In this document: one piece after another, positions 42,583-51,874 of the stretch | Position numbering within the stretch: the stretch's first letter is position 1 | How the letters are laid out: each line of letters begins with the position of its first letter | Assembly (NCBI GenBank): GCA_946480605.1 | Contig: CAMLKW010000003.1 | Location: 1-64,000 of the forward strand | Source of the DNA: an uncultured Roseateles sp. | GTDB lineage: Bacteria > Pseudomonadota > Gammaproteobacteria > Burkholderiales > Burkholderiaceae | Length of the DNA: 64,000 bases | Reading direction: 5' to 3' | Made by a program: the position numbers and the translations under genes | The notes under the pieces: model-generated | Database searches by the model: none | Seen by the model: the letters and a program-made list of their open reading frames with translations, nothing else | What the model was told of the DNA's origin: nothing

Positions 42583-44120
42583 GTCTTGAAGGCCGAGACC
42601 AGCTTCACCAGCTCCTCGGCCTGATGCTTCAGGCTCTCGGCCGCGGCGGCGCTTTCCTCGACGAGGGCGGCGTTCTGCTGCGTCGCCTGGTCCATCTGCG
42701 CGATGGCCTGGCCGACCTGGCTGACGCCGGTGCTCTGCTCGCGGCTGGCGGCGCTGATCTCGCGCACGATCTGCGCGACCCGGCCGATGGCGTCCACCAC
42801 CTGCTGCATGGTCTCGCCCGCGCGGTTGACGAGGTCGGCGCCCTGCTCGACGCGCTCGACGCTGTCGCCGATCAGCGACTTGATCTCCTTGGCGGCCTCG
42901 GCCGAGCGCTGCGCCAGCGTGCGCACCTCGCCGGCCACCACCGCAAAGCCGCGGCCTTGTTCGCCGGCCCGGGCGGCTTCCACGGCCGCGTTCAGCGCCA
43001 GGATATTGGTCTGGAAGGCGATGCCGTCGATGGTGCCGATGATGTCGCCGATCTTGCGCGAGCTTTCCTCGATGCCGCGCATGCGCTGCACCGCCTCGCT
43101 GACCACGTCGCCGCCCTGGCGGGCCACCTCGCTGGCGTCGTGCGCGAGCTTGTCGGCCTCGCTGGCGTTGTCGGCATTCAGCTTCACGGTGGCCGACAGC
43201 TCCTCCATCGACGCGGCCGTCTGCTGGATGGCGCTGGCCTGCTGCTCGGTGCGCGAGGACAGGTCGTTGCTGCCCAGCGAGATTTCCGAGCTGGCGGTGG
43301 CGACCTCATCGGCGTTGTGGCGCACGGAGCTGACCAGGTGGCGCAGCGACTGCTGCATGCTGGCCAGCGTCTGCGTCAGCTGCGCGGTCTCGTCGGCGCC
43401 TTCCGAGCGGATCTCGCGCGACAGGTCGCCCTGGCCCACTTCCTCGGCCTCCTGGATGGCGGCGCGCAGCGGACCCACGACGGAGCGCGTGATCAGCCAG
43501 GCCGCGACCACGCCCAGGCTCAGGCAGATGGCGGCCAGCACGACCATCAGCATCTGCGTGCGGCTGGCGGCCGCCCGCACGGCCTGCGTCTCGTCCTTCA
43601 CGCGGGCGCCCTGGTGGTCGGCCATGCTGCTGATGGTCTTCACGTAGGCATCGGCGGCGGGGCGCATCTTGCCCTCCAGCACCTGCAGCGCGGCCTCGGC
43701 CTCGCCAGCCTTCAGCTGCGCGAACACGCCGTTGCGGATATCCACGTAGGTCTTGCGGGCGTCGCCGATCTCGCCCAGGATGGCCTTGCCCTGGGGCGTG
43801 TCGACGGCCTTGGTCAATTCCTCCTGCAGCTCGTTGATCCTGGCGCTGGTGGTCTTGATGACCGGCGAGAAGAAGTCGGCTACCGGCCCGGAGCCGCCCG
43901 CGCGCGCGACGGCATCGGTGCGCGTCACATTGAGCTGGGTGGCCGTGCGCCAGTCCTGGGCCAGGTCTTGCTGGCGTTGCAGCTCGATGAGCAGGTCGAT
44001 GCGCGGCCCCACCGTGGCCATCTGCCGGTAGCTCAGGCCCACCGCCAGTGCGAGCAAGACCAGCACGACCCCGAAACCCAGCCCCAGCCTCGTACCAATT
44101 CGCAAGGATTGCATCTTCAT
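42579..44120 (-). CDS. Methyl-accepting chemotaxis protein
   Basis: 513 residues: membrane helix (about 12-30), a periplasmic four-helix-bundle ligand domain (about 31-185), a second helix (about 188-208), HAMP, and a long cytoplasmic signalling domain whose tip reads [46 protein letters not shown]. Glutamine/glutamate-rich helices carry methylation sites. I start at 44120 because GGAGG lies 7 nt upstream; the longer ATG at 44135 would place that site inside the gene. No C-terminal CheR pentapeptide is seen. The ligand is unknown. Confidence 0.94.
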   Translation of the reverse strand: MKMQSLRIGTRLGLGFGVVLVLLALAVGLSYRQMATVGPRIDLLIELQRQQDLAQDWRTATQLNVTRTDAVARAGGSGPVADFFSPVIKTTSARINELQEELTKAVDTPQGKAILGEIGDARKTYVDIRNGVFAQLKAGEAEAALQVLEGKMRPAADAYVKTISSMADHQGARVKDETQAVRAAASRTQMLMVVLAAICLSLGVVAAWLITRSVVGPLRAAIQEAEEVGQGDLSREIRSEGADETAQLTQTLASMQQSLRHLVSSVRHNADEVATASSEISLGSNDLSSRTEQQASAIQQTAASMEELSATVKLNADNASEADKLAHDASEVARQGGDVVSEAVQRMRGIEESSRKIGDIIGTIDGIAFQTNILALNAAVEAARAGEQGRGFAVVAGEVRTLAQRSAEAAKEIKSLIGDSVERVEQGADLVNRAGETMQQVVDAIGRVAQIVREISAASREQSTGVSQVGQAIAQMDQATQQNAALVEESAAAAESLKHQAEELVKLVSAFKT

Positions 44121-44212
44121 CACGGCCTCCGTCATTGTTGCCGGCGGATGCGCCCAGGCGCACCCCGCTGGTGCTTTGACTCTACATGTCGGAATCAGGG
44201 GTGCACCAAGAA

Positions 44213-44238
44213 AAACACCGCCTTGTACGGCGGTGTTT
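44213..44238 (-). terminator. Rho-independent terminator downstream of metK
   Basis: AAACACCGCC and GGCGGTGTTT are perfectly complementary 10-bp arms around a 6-nt loop. On the minus strand the stem runs into TTTTTCTT, so it terminates transcripts from metK and its duplicated tail. On the plus strand only a short T run follows. The rest of the 44121-44437 spacer holds the metK tail remnant and no other gene. Confidence 0.85.
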
Positions 44239-44323
44239 GTCCTAGCTCAAGTCCTTGCCTGGGCTTCGGCTTTTCGCGCCCTGGCGCGAGACGAGCCCGT
44301 CTGTGGCTGTCCTCGCGGCGGCC

Positions 44324-44383
44324 TTACAGGCCGGCTGCAGCCTTGAGGGCCGCAGCTTTATCGGTGCGTTGGTCTTCGTTCAC
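44324..44383 (-). pseudogene. Remnant second copy of the metK 3' coding tail
   Basis: Downstream of the metK stop, in the same reading frame, the minus strand encodes ...[15 protein letters not shown] followed by TAA. MetK itself ends [15 protein letters not shown] followed by TAA, 38 codons earlier. The two tails are alike in protein but differ at many synonymous positions. The remnant lies between the metK stop and the terminator, which suggests that an older 3' end was left behind after duplication or allelic replacement. A GTG marks the left limit shown; whether it is translated is unknown. Confidence 0.6.
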
Positions 44384-44437
44384 ATCGCAAGCGATATGAA
44401 CTGCGCCCGAGAACGGCCAAGCCGCTTCGCGGTGGGC

Positions 44438-45616
44438 TTACCGCCCAGCTGCAGCGCGCAGCGCTGCAGCCTTGTCCGTCCTCTCCCACGTGAACTCCGG
44501 CTCCTCGCGGCCGAAGTGGCCGTAGGCGGCGGTCTTGGAGTAGATCGGGCGCAGCAGGTCCAGCATCTGGATGATGCCCTTGGGGCGCAGGTCGAAGTGC
44601 TCGTTGACCAGCTTGGCGATCTGCTCGTCAGGGATGACGCCGGTGCCTTCGGTGTAGACCGTCACGTTCATCGGGCGGGCCACGCCGATGGCGTAGGCGA
44701 CCTGGATCTGGCACTGGCGTGCCAGGCCGGCCGCGACGACGTTCTTGGCGACGTAGCGCGCCGCGTAGGCGGCCGAGCGGTCGACCTTGGACGGGTCCTT
44801 GCCCGAGAACGCGCCACCGCCGTGCGGGCAGGCGCCGCCGTAGGTGTCGACGATGATCTTGCGGCCGGTCAGGCCGCAGTCGCCCTGCGGACCGCCGATG
44901 ACGAAGCGGCCGGTCGGGTTGACCAGGTACTTCGTGTCCTGCAGCCACTCCTTGGGCAGCACCGGCTTGATGATCTCCTCGATGACCGCCTCGTAGAACT
45001 CGGGCTTCATCTTGTCGCCCAGCGACATCTCGGGCGCGTGCTGCGTGGACAGCACCACGGTGTCGATGCTGTGCGGCTTGCCGTCGACGTAGCGCATCGT
45101 GACCTGGCTCTTGGCGTCCGGGCGCAGGAAGGGCAGGCGGCCGTCCTTGCGCAGCTGGGCCTGGCGCTCGACCAGGCGGTGCGCGTAGTAGATCGGCGCG
45201 GGCATCAGCTCGGGCGTCTCGTCGCAGGCGTAGCCGAACATCAGGCCCTGGTCGCCGGCACCGGTGTTCAGGTGGTCGTCGCTGGCGTGGTCCACGCCCT
45301 GGGCGATGTCGTTGCTCTGCTTGTCGTAGGCGACGAGGACGGCGCAGCCCTTGTAGTCGATGCCGTATTCGGTGTTGTCATAGCCGATGCGCTTGATGGT
45401 GTCGCGCGCGACCTGGATGTAGTCGACGTGGGCATTGGTCGTGATCTCGCCGGCCAGCACGACGAGGCCGGTGTTGCACAGCGTCTCGGCGGCCACGCGG
45501 CTGCGCGGGTCCTGCTCGAAGATGGCGTCGAGGATGGCGTCCGAGATCTGGTCGGCCACCTTGTCGGGGTGTCCCTCGGAAACGGATTCGGACGTGAAGA
45601 GGAAGTCGTTGGCCAC
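44438..45616 (-). CDS. metK: S-adenosylmethionine synthetase
   Basis: 392 residues, full family length. Signature motifs are [15 protein letters not shown] at the N-terminus, [12 protein letters not shown] (about 120) and [16 protein letters not shown] (P-loop, about 265). It makes SAM from methionine and ATP in the cytoplasm. The start is a GTG at 45616 with AGGAG 7 nt upstream and gives VANDFLFTS, the normal N-terminus; the frame stays open 31 codons further back but without family similarity. It is divergent from the acyltransferase gene. A hairpin in the leader and a duplicated tail downstream are listed separately. Confidence 0.96.
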   Translation of the reverse strand: MANDFLFTSESVSEGHPDKVADQISDAILDAIFEQDPRSRVAAETLCNTGLVVLAGEITTNAHVDYIQVARDTIKRIGYDNTEYGIDYKGCAVLVAYDKQSNDIAQGVDHASDDHLNTGAGDQGLMFGYACDETPELMPAPIYYAHRLVERQAQLRKDGRLPFLRPDAKSQVTMRYVDGKPHSIDTVVLSTQHAPEMSLGDKMKPEFYEAVIEEIIKPVLPKEWLQDTKYLVNPTGRFVIGGPQGDCGLTGRKIIVDTYGGACPHGGGAFSGKDPSKVDRSAAYAARYVAKNVVAAGLARQCQIQVAYAIGVARPMNVTVYTEGTGVIPDEQIAKLVNEHFDLRPKGIIQMLDLLRPIYSKTAAYGHFGREEPEFTWERTDKAAALRAAAGR

Positions 45617-45639
45617 TTTTAAACTCCTGGTTGCTTGTG

Positions 45640-45657
45640 GGTCGGCGTTGCCTGACC
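45640..45657 (-). promoter_or_regulatory. Hairpin in the metK leader just upstream of the ribosome site
   Basis: On the minus strand GGTC-A-GGC-AAC-GCC-GACC folds to a 7-bp stem with one bulged A and a 3-nt loop, ending about 13 nt before the AGGAG of metK. Pairing could extend downstream CCTCCTGAGG upstream of it. I compared the leader by eye with SAH, SAM-II and SAM/SAH riboswitch cores and found no match. It may be a simple structural element. Confidence 0.35.
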
Positions 45658-45745
45658 TCAGGAGGTGCGGCGAACGCTTTAGCAGGATTTGTGAATCGCC
45701 CCGCAAGTAGTTCATTAACTCGGCGATGCGCCAAGTATAAGAAAC

Positions 45746-46624
45746 ATGGGTTGGCTTTTTCGCGGCATGTCCCGCTTGCCACTGTCGGTATTGCACGCTC
45801 TGGGCGCCTTGCTGGGCTGGCTGGTCTTTCTGGCGTCGCCCGTCTACCGCCAGCGCTTCCGCGCCAACGTGGCCCAGGCCGGCATTCCCTGGGCCCAGGC
45901 CCGGCCGGCCATTGCCGCGGCCGGGCGCATGGCGGCGGAACTGCCCTGGCTGTGGATCGCGCAGAAGGGCCGGCCCTTCGGCGAGCGCCTGCGCTGGGAG
46001 GGCGCCGGGCTGATCGAAGCGGCGCTGGCCGAGAAGCGCGGCCTCATCGTCATGACGCCCCACCTGGGCTGTTTCGAGATCTGCGCCCAGGCGATTGCCG
46101 AGCGCTTCACGACGCCCGAGGCGCCCATCACCGTGCTGTACCGGCCGGCCCGCCAGGCGGCGCTGCGCGACGTGATGGCCGGCTCGCGCGAGCGCCCGGG
46201 CCTGGCGACGGCGCCGGCCTCTCTGGCCGGCGTGCGCCAGATGATCCGCGGGCTGCGCCGCGGCGAGGTGGTGGGCCTGCTGCCGGACCAGGTGCCGCCC
46301 GACGGCCTGGGCGTCTGGGCGCCGTTCTTCGGCCGGCCGGCCTACACGATGACGCTGGCCGCGCGCCTGCAGCAGCAGACCGGCGCGGCCGTGGTGCTGC
46401 TGTTCGGCGAGCGGCTTCCGGGCGGCCAGGGCTTTGTCGTGCACGTGCTGCCGGCGCCGGCGATTGCCCGAGACGCCGCGGCCGAGGACGCCGCGGCCGT
46501 CGTCAACGCGGCGATGGAAAGTCTGATCCGGCGCGCGCCGGGGCAATACCTGTGGGGCTACCACCGTTTCAAGCAGCCGCGCGGTCTGGATATCGGCGCG
46601 GCGCCGGATAATCCGGTCCCATGA
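45746..46624 (+). CDS. Lipid A biosynthesis (LpxL-type) acyltransferase
   Basis: 292 residues. One N-terminal membrane helix (about 11-31) precedes an HtrB/LpxL domain. The catalytic H-x4-(D/E) is TPHLGCFE (H106, E111), followed by the [37 protein letters not shown] block that is diagnostic for the lauroyl/myristoyl acyltransferase family. It adds a secondary acyl chain to lipid A at the inner membrane face. First gene of a run of coupled genes (dapF, DUF484, xerC, barrel), each joined by 4-bp overlaps. TATAAG ends 5 bp ahead of the ATG. Confidence 0.92.
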   Translation: MGWLFRGMSRLPLSVLHALGALLGWLVFLASPVYRQRFRANVAQAGIPWAQARPAIAAAGRMAAELPWLWIAQKGRPFGERLRWEGAGLIEAALAEKRGLIVMTPHLGCFEICAQAIAERFTTPEAPITVLYRPARQAALRDVMAGSRERPGLATAPASLAGVRQMIRGLRRGEVVGLLPDQVPPDGLGVWAPFFGRPAYTMTLAARLQQQTGAAVVLLFGERLPGGQGFVVHVLPAPAIARDAAAEDAAAVVNAAMESLIRRAPGQYLWGYHRFKQPRGLDIGAAPDNPVP

Positions 46625-47472
46625 GATTGCGCTTCACCAAGATGCAGGGCGCCGGCAACGATTTCGTCGTCATCGATGCCACCCAGCAGCCTTTTGCACT
46701 GACGCCCGAGCAGATGCGCCGGCTCGGCGACCGCCGCTTCGGCGTCGGCTGCGACCAGATCCTGGTCATCGAGCCCGGCACAGCCGTCGGCGCTGACTTC
46801 CGCTACCGCATCTTCAACAACACCGGCGACGAGGTGGAGCACTGCGGCAACGGCGCGCGCTGCTTCGTGCGCTACGTGGTGGACGCCGGCCTGACGGACA
46901 AGCGCGAGATCCAGGTCGACACGATGAACCGCCGCCTGCTGCTGAAGCTGCAGGACGACGGCCGGGTCACCGTGGACATGGGCGCGCCGGTGTTCGACCA
47001 CGCGGCACTGCCCTTCGACGCCCAGGGCCTGGTGCCGCGCCTCGTCAACGGCTTCGAGCTGTGGCCGGTCGAGGGCGTGGAGCTGGCCCTGGTGTCCATG
47101 GGCAACCCGCATGCGGTGCAGCGCGTGGATGACGTCGAGATCGCGCCGGTGACCACGCTGGGGCCGGTCATCGAGCACCAACTGCGCTTTGCGAAGCGCG
47201 TGAACGCCGGCTTCATGCAGGTGCTGGCGCGCGATCGCATCGCGCTGCGCGTCTACGAGCGCGACGCCGGCGAGACGCTGGCCTGCGGCACCGGCGCCTG
47301 CGCGGCGGTGGTTGCGGGCATCCGCCTGGGCTGGCTGGACGCGGCCGTGGAGGTGCAGACCCGCGGCGGCCAGCTGAAGATCGAATGGGCGGGCCTTCAA
47401 GACGGTCTCAGCAGCCCCGTGCTGATGACCGGCCCCGCGACCCGAGTTTTTGACGGAGAGATCACGCTGTGA
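46621..47472 (+). CDS. dapF: Diaminopimelate epimerase
   Basis: 283 residues. Converts LL- to meso-diaminopimelate for lysine and peptidoglycan synthesis. Both catalytic cysteines are present in their motifs: C75 in [15 protein letters not shown] and C222 in [13 protein letters not shown]. The N-terminal [15 protein letters not shown] is standard. ATG overlaps the acyltransferase stop by 4 bp; the stop overlaps the DUF484 start (GTGA). The dapF-DUF484-xerC order is conserved in many Proteobacteria. Confidence 0.97.
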   Translation: MRLRFTKMQGAGNDFVVIDATQQPFALTPEQMRRLGDRRFGVGCDQILVIEPGTAVGADFRYRIFNNTGDEVEHCGNGARCFVRYVVDAGLTDKREIQVDTMNRRLLLKLQDDGRVTVDMGAPVFDHAALPFDAQGLVPRLVNGFELWPVEGVELALVSMGNPHAVQRVDDVEIAPVTTLGPVIEHQLRFAKRVNAGFMQVLARDRIALRVYERDAGETLACGTGACAAVVAGIRLGWLDAAVEVQTRGGQLKIEWAGLQDGLSSPVLMTGPATRVFDGEITL

Positions 47473-48179
47473 GTTCCAACCCGGCCGCCGACGCGGTGCA
47501 AGGCATCACCGAAACCGACATCGCCAACTACCTGGCGGCCACGCCCGGTTTCTTCGAGCGCCACGCGGCGCTGCTGGCCAGCGTGCAGCTGCAGCACCCG
47601 CACGGCGCGCGCGCCGTGTCGCTGCAGGAGCGCCAGGCCGAGATGCTGCGCGACAAGATCAAGGGCCTGGAGCTGCGCATCGTCGACATGATCCGCAACG
47701 GCCAGGACAACGTGGCCATCGCCGACCGCCTGCACCGCTGGACGCTGGCGGTCATGCGCGCGGCCGGCACGCCGGCGCAGCTGCCCGAGGTGCTGCTGTC
47801 CGAGCTGCGCCACCAGTTCATGATCCCGCAGGCCAGCCTGCGCCTGTGGGGCGTGGCGCCCGCGCACGAGGCGGCCGAGTTCGCGGCGGCCGTCAGTTCC
47901 GACGTGAAGAGCTTTGCCTCCAGCCTGAGCCAGCCCTACTGCGGCGTGAACTCGGGCTTCGAGGCGGCGCGCTGGCTGGGCCTCAGCGAGAGCGGCGGCA
48001 TCGCCACGTCGCTGGCGCTGATTCCGCTCGTGCAGCCCAAGGCCAACGACGGCAAGCCCTTCGGCCTGCTGGTGCTGGGCTCGCCCGACCCGACGCGCTA
48101 CACGGCCGAGATGGGTACGGACTTCCTGACCCGCGTGGGCGAGATCGCCAGCGCCGGGCTGGCGGGGTTGCTGACCTGA
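47469..48179 (+). CDS. DUF484 family protein
   Basis: 236 residues with a GTG start overlapping the dapF stop. DUF484 features: an N-terminal helical part with [51 protein letters not shown], then a GAF-like domain. Function unknown; the family is almost always between dapF and xerC, hinting at a role with chromosome dimer resolution or cell wall. The stop shares a base with the xerC start (TGATG). Confidence 0.93.
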   Translation: MSSNPAADAVQGITETDIANYLAATPGFFERHAALLASVQLQHPHGARAVSLQERQAEMLRDKIKGLELRIVDMIRNGQDNVAIADRLHRWTLAVMRAAGTPAQLPEVLLSELRHQFMIPQASLRLWGVAPAHEAAEFAAAVSSDVKSFASSLSQPYCGVNSGFEAARWLGLSESGGIATSLALIPLVQPKANDGKPFGLLVLGSPDPTRYTAEMGTDFLTRVGEIASAGLAGLLT

Positions 48180-49096
48180 TGCTGCTGGAGGACTTCGGCG
48201 ACTACCTGCAGCACGCCCGCGTGCAGCAACGCCTGAGTCCGCGCACGTTGCAGCTCTACACCGACGGCCTCGTGCGCCTGCAAGGCCTGCTGGCCGATGC
48301 GGCCATCGATGCGCGCACGCTGGGCATCGCCCAGGCGCGGCGGCTGGCGGCGCTGCTGCACCGTGAGGGCCTGGCGCCCAAGTCCATCGCACTGCTGCTG
48401 TCGGTCTGGCGCAGCTGCTACCGCTGGCTGGGCCTGCAGGGGCGGGTCGCGCTCAACCCCTTCGACGGCCTGAAGGCGCCCAAGGCGCCCAAGCCGCTGC
48501 CCAAGGCGCTGGGCGTGGACGATGCGGTGCAACTGGCCAGCCATGTGCCCGACGAGATCGCCGACTCCCGCCTGGAGGCGCGCGACCGCGCGATGGTCGA
48601 GCTGCTTTACGGCGCCGGCCTGCGTGCGGCCGAGCTGATCGGGCTGGACGCGCAGGCCAGCGGTCAGGCCGCCGGCTGGGTCGACCTGCAGGCCATGGAA
48701 GTGCACGTGCTGGGCAAGGGCGGCAAGCGCCGCAGCACGCCGCTGGGCCGTGCCGCCGCCGAGGCGCTGCGGGACTGGCTGGCGGTGCGCGGCCAGTTGG
48801 CCGCGACCGGCGAGCCGGCGCTGTTCGTGGGCGCGCGCGGCCACCGGGTGGCCGGCTCGGTGCTGCGTGGCAGGCTGTCGGCCCGCGCCATCAGCGCCGG
48901 CATGCCGGCCCATGTGCATCCGCACATGCTGAGGCACAGCTTCGCCTCTCACCTGCTGCAGTCCAGCGGCGACCTGCGCGCGGTGCAGGAGCTGCTGGGC
49001 CATGCCCACATCACGACGACCCAGGTCTACACGCAGCTCGATCTGCAGCACCTGGCTCGCATCTATGACGCCGCCCACCCGCGCGCCAAGAAATGA
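48179..49096 (+). CDS. xerC: Tyrosine recombinase XerC
   Basis: 305 residues. The SAM-like core-binding domain occupies 1-95 and the catalytic domain 110-300 with the full active site: R149 (GAGLRAAEL), K180 (LGKGGKRR), H249 and R252 (HPHMLRHSF), H275 (LLGHAHI) and nucleophile Y284 (TTTQVYTQL). With XerD it resolves chromosome dimers at dif. It sits behind DUF484 as usual and is not part of an integrated element. Its stop overlaps the start of the barrel protein gene. Confidence 0.95.
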   Translation: MLLEDFGDYLQHARVQQRLSPRTLQLYTDGLVRLQGLLADAAIDARTLGIAQARRLAALLHREGLAPKSIALLLSVWRSCYRWLGLQGRVALNPFDGLKAPKAPKPLPKALGVDDAVQLASHVPDEIADSRLEARDRAMVELLYGAGLRAAELIGLDAQASGQAAGWVDLQAMEVHVLGKGGKRRSTPLGRAAAEALRDWLAVRGQLAATGEPALFVGARGHRVAGSVLRGRLSARAISAGMPAHVHPHMLRHSFASHLLQSSGDLRAVQELLGHAHITTTQVYTQLDLQHLARIYDAAHPRAKK

Positions 49097-50604
49097 CTCG
49101 ACGACTCGTCACGCTCCTGACCCTGCTGCCGGCCTGTGCGCTGGCCACCCCCGATGACTCGCCGTTCGGCCGCATCAACGCCATCCGCCCGGCCGCCGTG
49201 GAGGCGAACTGGACGCGCATGAAGATGCCCGACGGCGGCCGCACGGCCTTCGCGTCGGTCAGCTACCTGGTGGCCTACGACGACGACTGGGGCTTCGGCC
49301 CCGGCTTCTACGGCACGGCCAAGGGCAACTACGGCGGCATCTTCACGGTCGGCTTCACGGGCCAGCGGCGCTGGCGGCTGAGCGGCAACACGCACCTGGC
49401 GGCCAGCCTGTACGTGGGCGCGGGCGGCGGCCTGTCCAGCGCGGCCATGCGCTTCGGCGGCGGACTGATGCTGCGGCCCGAGCTGTCGTTGCGCACCGAG
49501 ACCGGCGCCTGGTACACCGGCGTAGGCATCTCGCAGATCCGCTTCCCCAGCGGCAACGTCAAGAGCGGCGTGGGCCTGGCCTTCACCGTGGGCCGGGCGA
49601 TGGACTTCGCCAGCTTCCCGCCCAGCGATGCCGGCAAGCCGGCGCGCGCCAGCCGGCGTTCCGGCCTGGGCTTCGACGAGATCGCGCTGACCGGTGGCAT
49701 GGAACAGCCGCGCGCGTCCAGCCGCATGCGCAGCGGCAAGCCCTATGCGGGCCGGGTCGGCAAGGCGGGCGCCGAGCTGCGCCAGTACGTCGCCGACGGC
49801 AGCTGGTGGGGCTTCGAGGCCTCGGGCGCCGCCAAGGGCGGCGTGGACGGCTACATGGAAGTGCTGGGCCAGATCGGCCAGGACTGGGCGCCGTTCGGCA
49901 CGCCCGCGCTGCGCGTCGGCGGCCAGCTGGGCGCGGGCCTGGGCGGCGGCGGCGACGTGGACACCGGCAACGGCTGGCTGCTGCGCGCCGGGCCCACGCT
50001 GCGCTGGATCACGCCGTGGGGGCCGACGGTGCGCCTGGATGCGGGCCTCACGCATGCGCCCAGCGGCGCCTACAGCGCCCGCTACCTGCGCGCGGTGCTG
50101 GCCATGCCGCTGGACCGCACGCCGGTGCGCTTCGACGATGACATTGGCGGCACGGTGCGCGTGCAGCAGTTGGGCGCCAGCGTGCTGCACCTGCCGCGCG
50201 TGCGCTTCAAGGACGGCCGCCAGGAGTCCGTCAGCCATCTGGCGGTCAGCATGTCGCGCGAGTTCTCGCCGCGGCTGTACGGCACGGCGCAGGCCGGCAG
50301 CGCCGCTGCGGGCAGCGCGGGCGCCTACTCCTTCGGCCTGTTCGGCCTGGGCGTGCAGAGCGACCCGCTGTGGGGCCGCCTGCGCGTGGGCGCCGAATGG
50401 CTGGTGGGCGCGGCCGGCGGTGGCGGCGTGAGGGTGGGTGGCGGCGCGGTGACGCAGGCCGAGGTCTGGGCGCAGTGGGAGCTGGCGCAGCGGCTGCGGC
50501 TGCGCGCCGGCCTGGGCCAGTTCCGCACGCTGCGGGGTGGCGACCAGTCCACACCGCTGACGCATTTGTCGCTGAGCTATGCCTTCGGGGTGCTGCAGCG
50601 ATGA
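49093..50604 (+). CDS. Predicted outer-membrane beta-barrel protein
   Basis: 503 residues. A signal peptide (about 1-18, ALA-TP) leads to a sequence full of alternating hydrophobic and polar strands with glycine and aromatic belts (WGFGPGFYGTAKGNYGGIFTVGF, LAASLYVGAGGGL, LRVGGQLGAGLGGGG) and a final strand LSLSYAFGVLQR. The barrel prediction is by pattern only; the family is not recognised. Its start overlaps the xerC stop by 4 bp, so it is co-translated with a DNA recombinase, an odd pairing for an envelope protein. Possibly a lipid A- or polysaccharide-linked porin-like protein, given the acyltransferase in the operon. Confidence 0.72.
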   Translation: MTRRLVTLLTLLPACALATPDDSPFGRINAIRPAAVEANWTRMKMPDGGRTAFASVSYLVAYDDDWGFGPGFYGTAKGNYGGIFTVGFTGQRRWRLSGNTHLAASLYVGAGGGLSSAAMRFGGGLMLRPELSLRTETGAWYTGVGISQIRFPSGNVKSGVGLAFTVGRAMDFASFPPSDAGKPARASRRSGLGFDEIALTGGMEQPRASSRMRSGKPYAGRVGKAGAELRQYVADGSWWGFEASGAAKGGVDGYMEVLGQIGQDWAPFGTPALRVGGQLGAGLGGGGDVDTGNGWLLRAGPTLRWITPWGPTVRLDAGLTHAPSGAYSARYLRAVLAMPLDRTPVRFDDDIGGTVRVQQLGASVLHLPRVRFKDGRQESVSHLAVSMSREFSPRLYGTAQAGSAAAGSAGAYSFGLFGLGVQSDPLWGRLRVGAEWLVGAAGGGGVRVGGGAVTQAEVWAQWELAQRLRLRAGLGQFRTLRGGDQSTPLTHLSLSYAFGVLQR

Positions 50605-50612
50605 GAGTTGTT

Positions 50613-50686
50613 GGCCCCCACATGCCCACGCTTCGCGTGGCCACTGCCCCCCGAGGGGGTGCTCTTCATCTTGGGGCGGCCCGGCG
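50613..50686. repeat. REP-like intergenic element, copy 2
   Basis: Contains hairpin CCACGC-TTC-GCGTGG (50626-50640 region), then CCCCCCGAGGGGG and CTTGGGGCGGCCCGGCG running into the rlmI start codon. The last two motifs match the element at 22949-23031. Because it abuts the ATG, the ribosome-binding region of rlmI falls within the repeat and no normal Shine-Dalgarno is seen. Confidence 0.6.
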
Positions 50687-51874
50687 ATGAAGAAGATCGT
50701 GCTTCGCCCGGGCAAGGAGCGCTCGCTGGTCAAGCGCCATCCCTGGGTGTTCGAAAGCTCCGTCGCGCGCGGCGGTGGCGACTCGGGCGAGACCGTGCGT
50801 GTGGAGTCGGCGGACGGGCAGTTCCTGTGCTGGGCCGCTTTCAGCCCCCAGTCGCAGATCCGGTTGCGCGCGTGGAGCTTCGACGAGGCCGAGCGCATCG
50901 ACGCGGCCTTCTTTGCGCGCCGCATCGCGCAGGCCATTGCGATGCGCACGCGGCTGGCGATCGCGTCGGATGCCTGGCGCCTGGTCCACGGCGAGGCCGA
51001 CGGCCTGCCGGGCCTGATCGTGGACCGCTACGGCGACACGCTGGTGGCGCAGTTCGGCAGCGCCGGCGTCGAGCGCTGGAAGGGCGTCATCGCCGACGCG
51101 CTGTTGGCCGCGACGGGCCTGACGCGCCTGTACGAGCGCTCCGACGCCCAGGCCCGCGAGTGGGAGGGCCTGCCGGTGCAGACCGGCTGGCTGCGCGGAG
51201 GTGGCGAGACCGCGCTGACCATCCGCGAGCACGACTGGCGGCTGACGCTGGACGTGGCCGAGGGCCACAAGACCGGCTACTACCTGGACCAGCGCGACAG
51301 CCGCAAGCGCTTCGCCGTTGCGGTGAGGCAGTACGGCGTGAAGACGGTGCTGAACTGCTTCAGCTACACGGGCGGCTTCTCGGTCGCCGCGCTGGCGGGC
51401 GGCGCGGAGCAGGTCGTCAGCGTGGACTCGTCCGGCCCGGCGCTGGAGCGGGCCAAGGCGCACGTGGCGCTGAACGGCTTCGACGCCGGCCGGCATGAGG
51501 CCTGGGATGCGGATGTCAACGCGACGCTGCGCCGCTGCCTGGCTGAAGGCCGGCGCTTCGACGCCATCGTGCTGGACCCGCCCAAGTTCGCACCCACCGT
51601 GGCCCACGCCGAGCGCGCCGCGCGCGCCTACAAGGACATCAACCGGCTGGCCTTCATGCTGCTGAACGATGGCGGCCTGCTTTACACCTTCTCATGCTCG
51701 GGCGGCATCGCGCCCGACCTGTTCCACAAGATCGTGGCCGGCGCGGGCCTGGATGCTGGCGTGGACGGCTACATCGTCGAGCGCCTCGCCGCCGCGGCTG
51801 ACCATCCGCAGACCGTGTGCTTCCCTGAAGGCGACTACCTGAAGGGCCTCGGGATACTCCGCAGCAGCACGTAG
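50687..51874 (+). CDS. rlmI: Class I SAM-dependent rRNA methyltransferase (RlmI-like)
   Basis: 395 residues. An N-terminal PUA domain (about 1-75, LRPGKERSLVKRHPWVFESSV) and an RlmI-like central domain with EADGLPGLIVDRYGD are followed by a Rossmann methyltransferase: KTVLNCFSYTGGFSVAALAGGAEQVVSVD (motif I), DAIVLDPPKFA (motif IV, catalytic region) and LLYTFSCSGGI (the cysteine motif). RlmI methylates C5 of C1962 in 23S rRNA. ATG at 50687 begins MKKIVLRPGKE, the family N-terminus. The 3' end overlaps the convergent RND pump gene by 40 bp. Confidence 0.93.
   Translation: MKKIVLRPGKERSLVKRHPWVFESSVARGGGDSGETVRVESADGQFLCWAAFSPQSQIRLRAWSFDEAERIDAAFFARRIAQAIAMRTRLAIASDAWRLVHGEADGLPGLIVDRYGDTLVAQFGSAGVERWKGVIADALLAATGLTRLYERSDAQAREWEGLPVQTGWLRGGGETALTIREHDWRLTLDVAEGHKTGYYLDQRDSRKRFAVAVRQYGVKTVLNCFSYTGGFSVAALAGGAEQVVSVDSSGPALERAKAHVALNGFDAGRHEAWDADVNATLRRCLAEGRRFDAIVLDPPKFAPTVAHAERAARAYKDINRLAFMLLNDGGLLYTFSCSGGIAPDLFHKIVAGAGLDAGVDGYIVERLAAAADHPQTVCFPEGDYLKGLGILRSST

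Noticed and set aside
45616..45710. In-frame 31-codon extension of MetK
   Set aside because: The GTG with AGGAG at correct spacing gives the family N-terminus; the extension has no similarity to MetK.
45617..45745. SAM or SAH riboswitch ahead of metK
   Set aside because: I could not fit the conserved cores of the classes I know; only a generic hairpin is supported.
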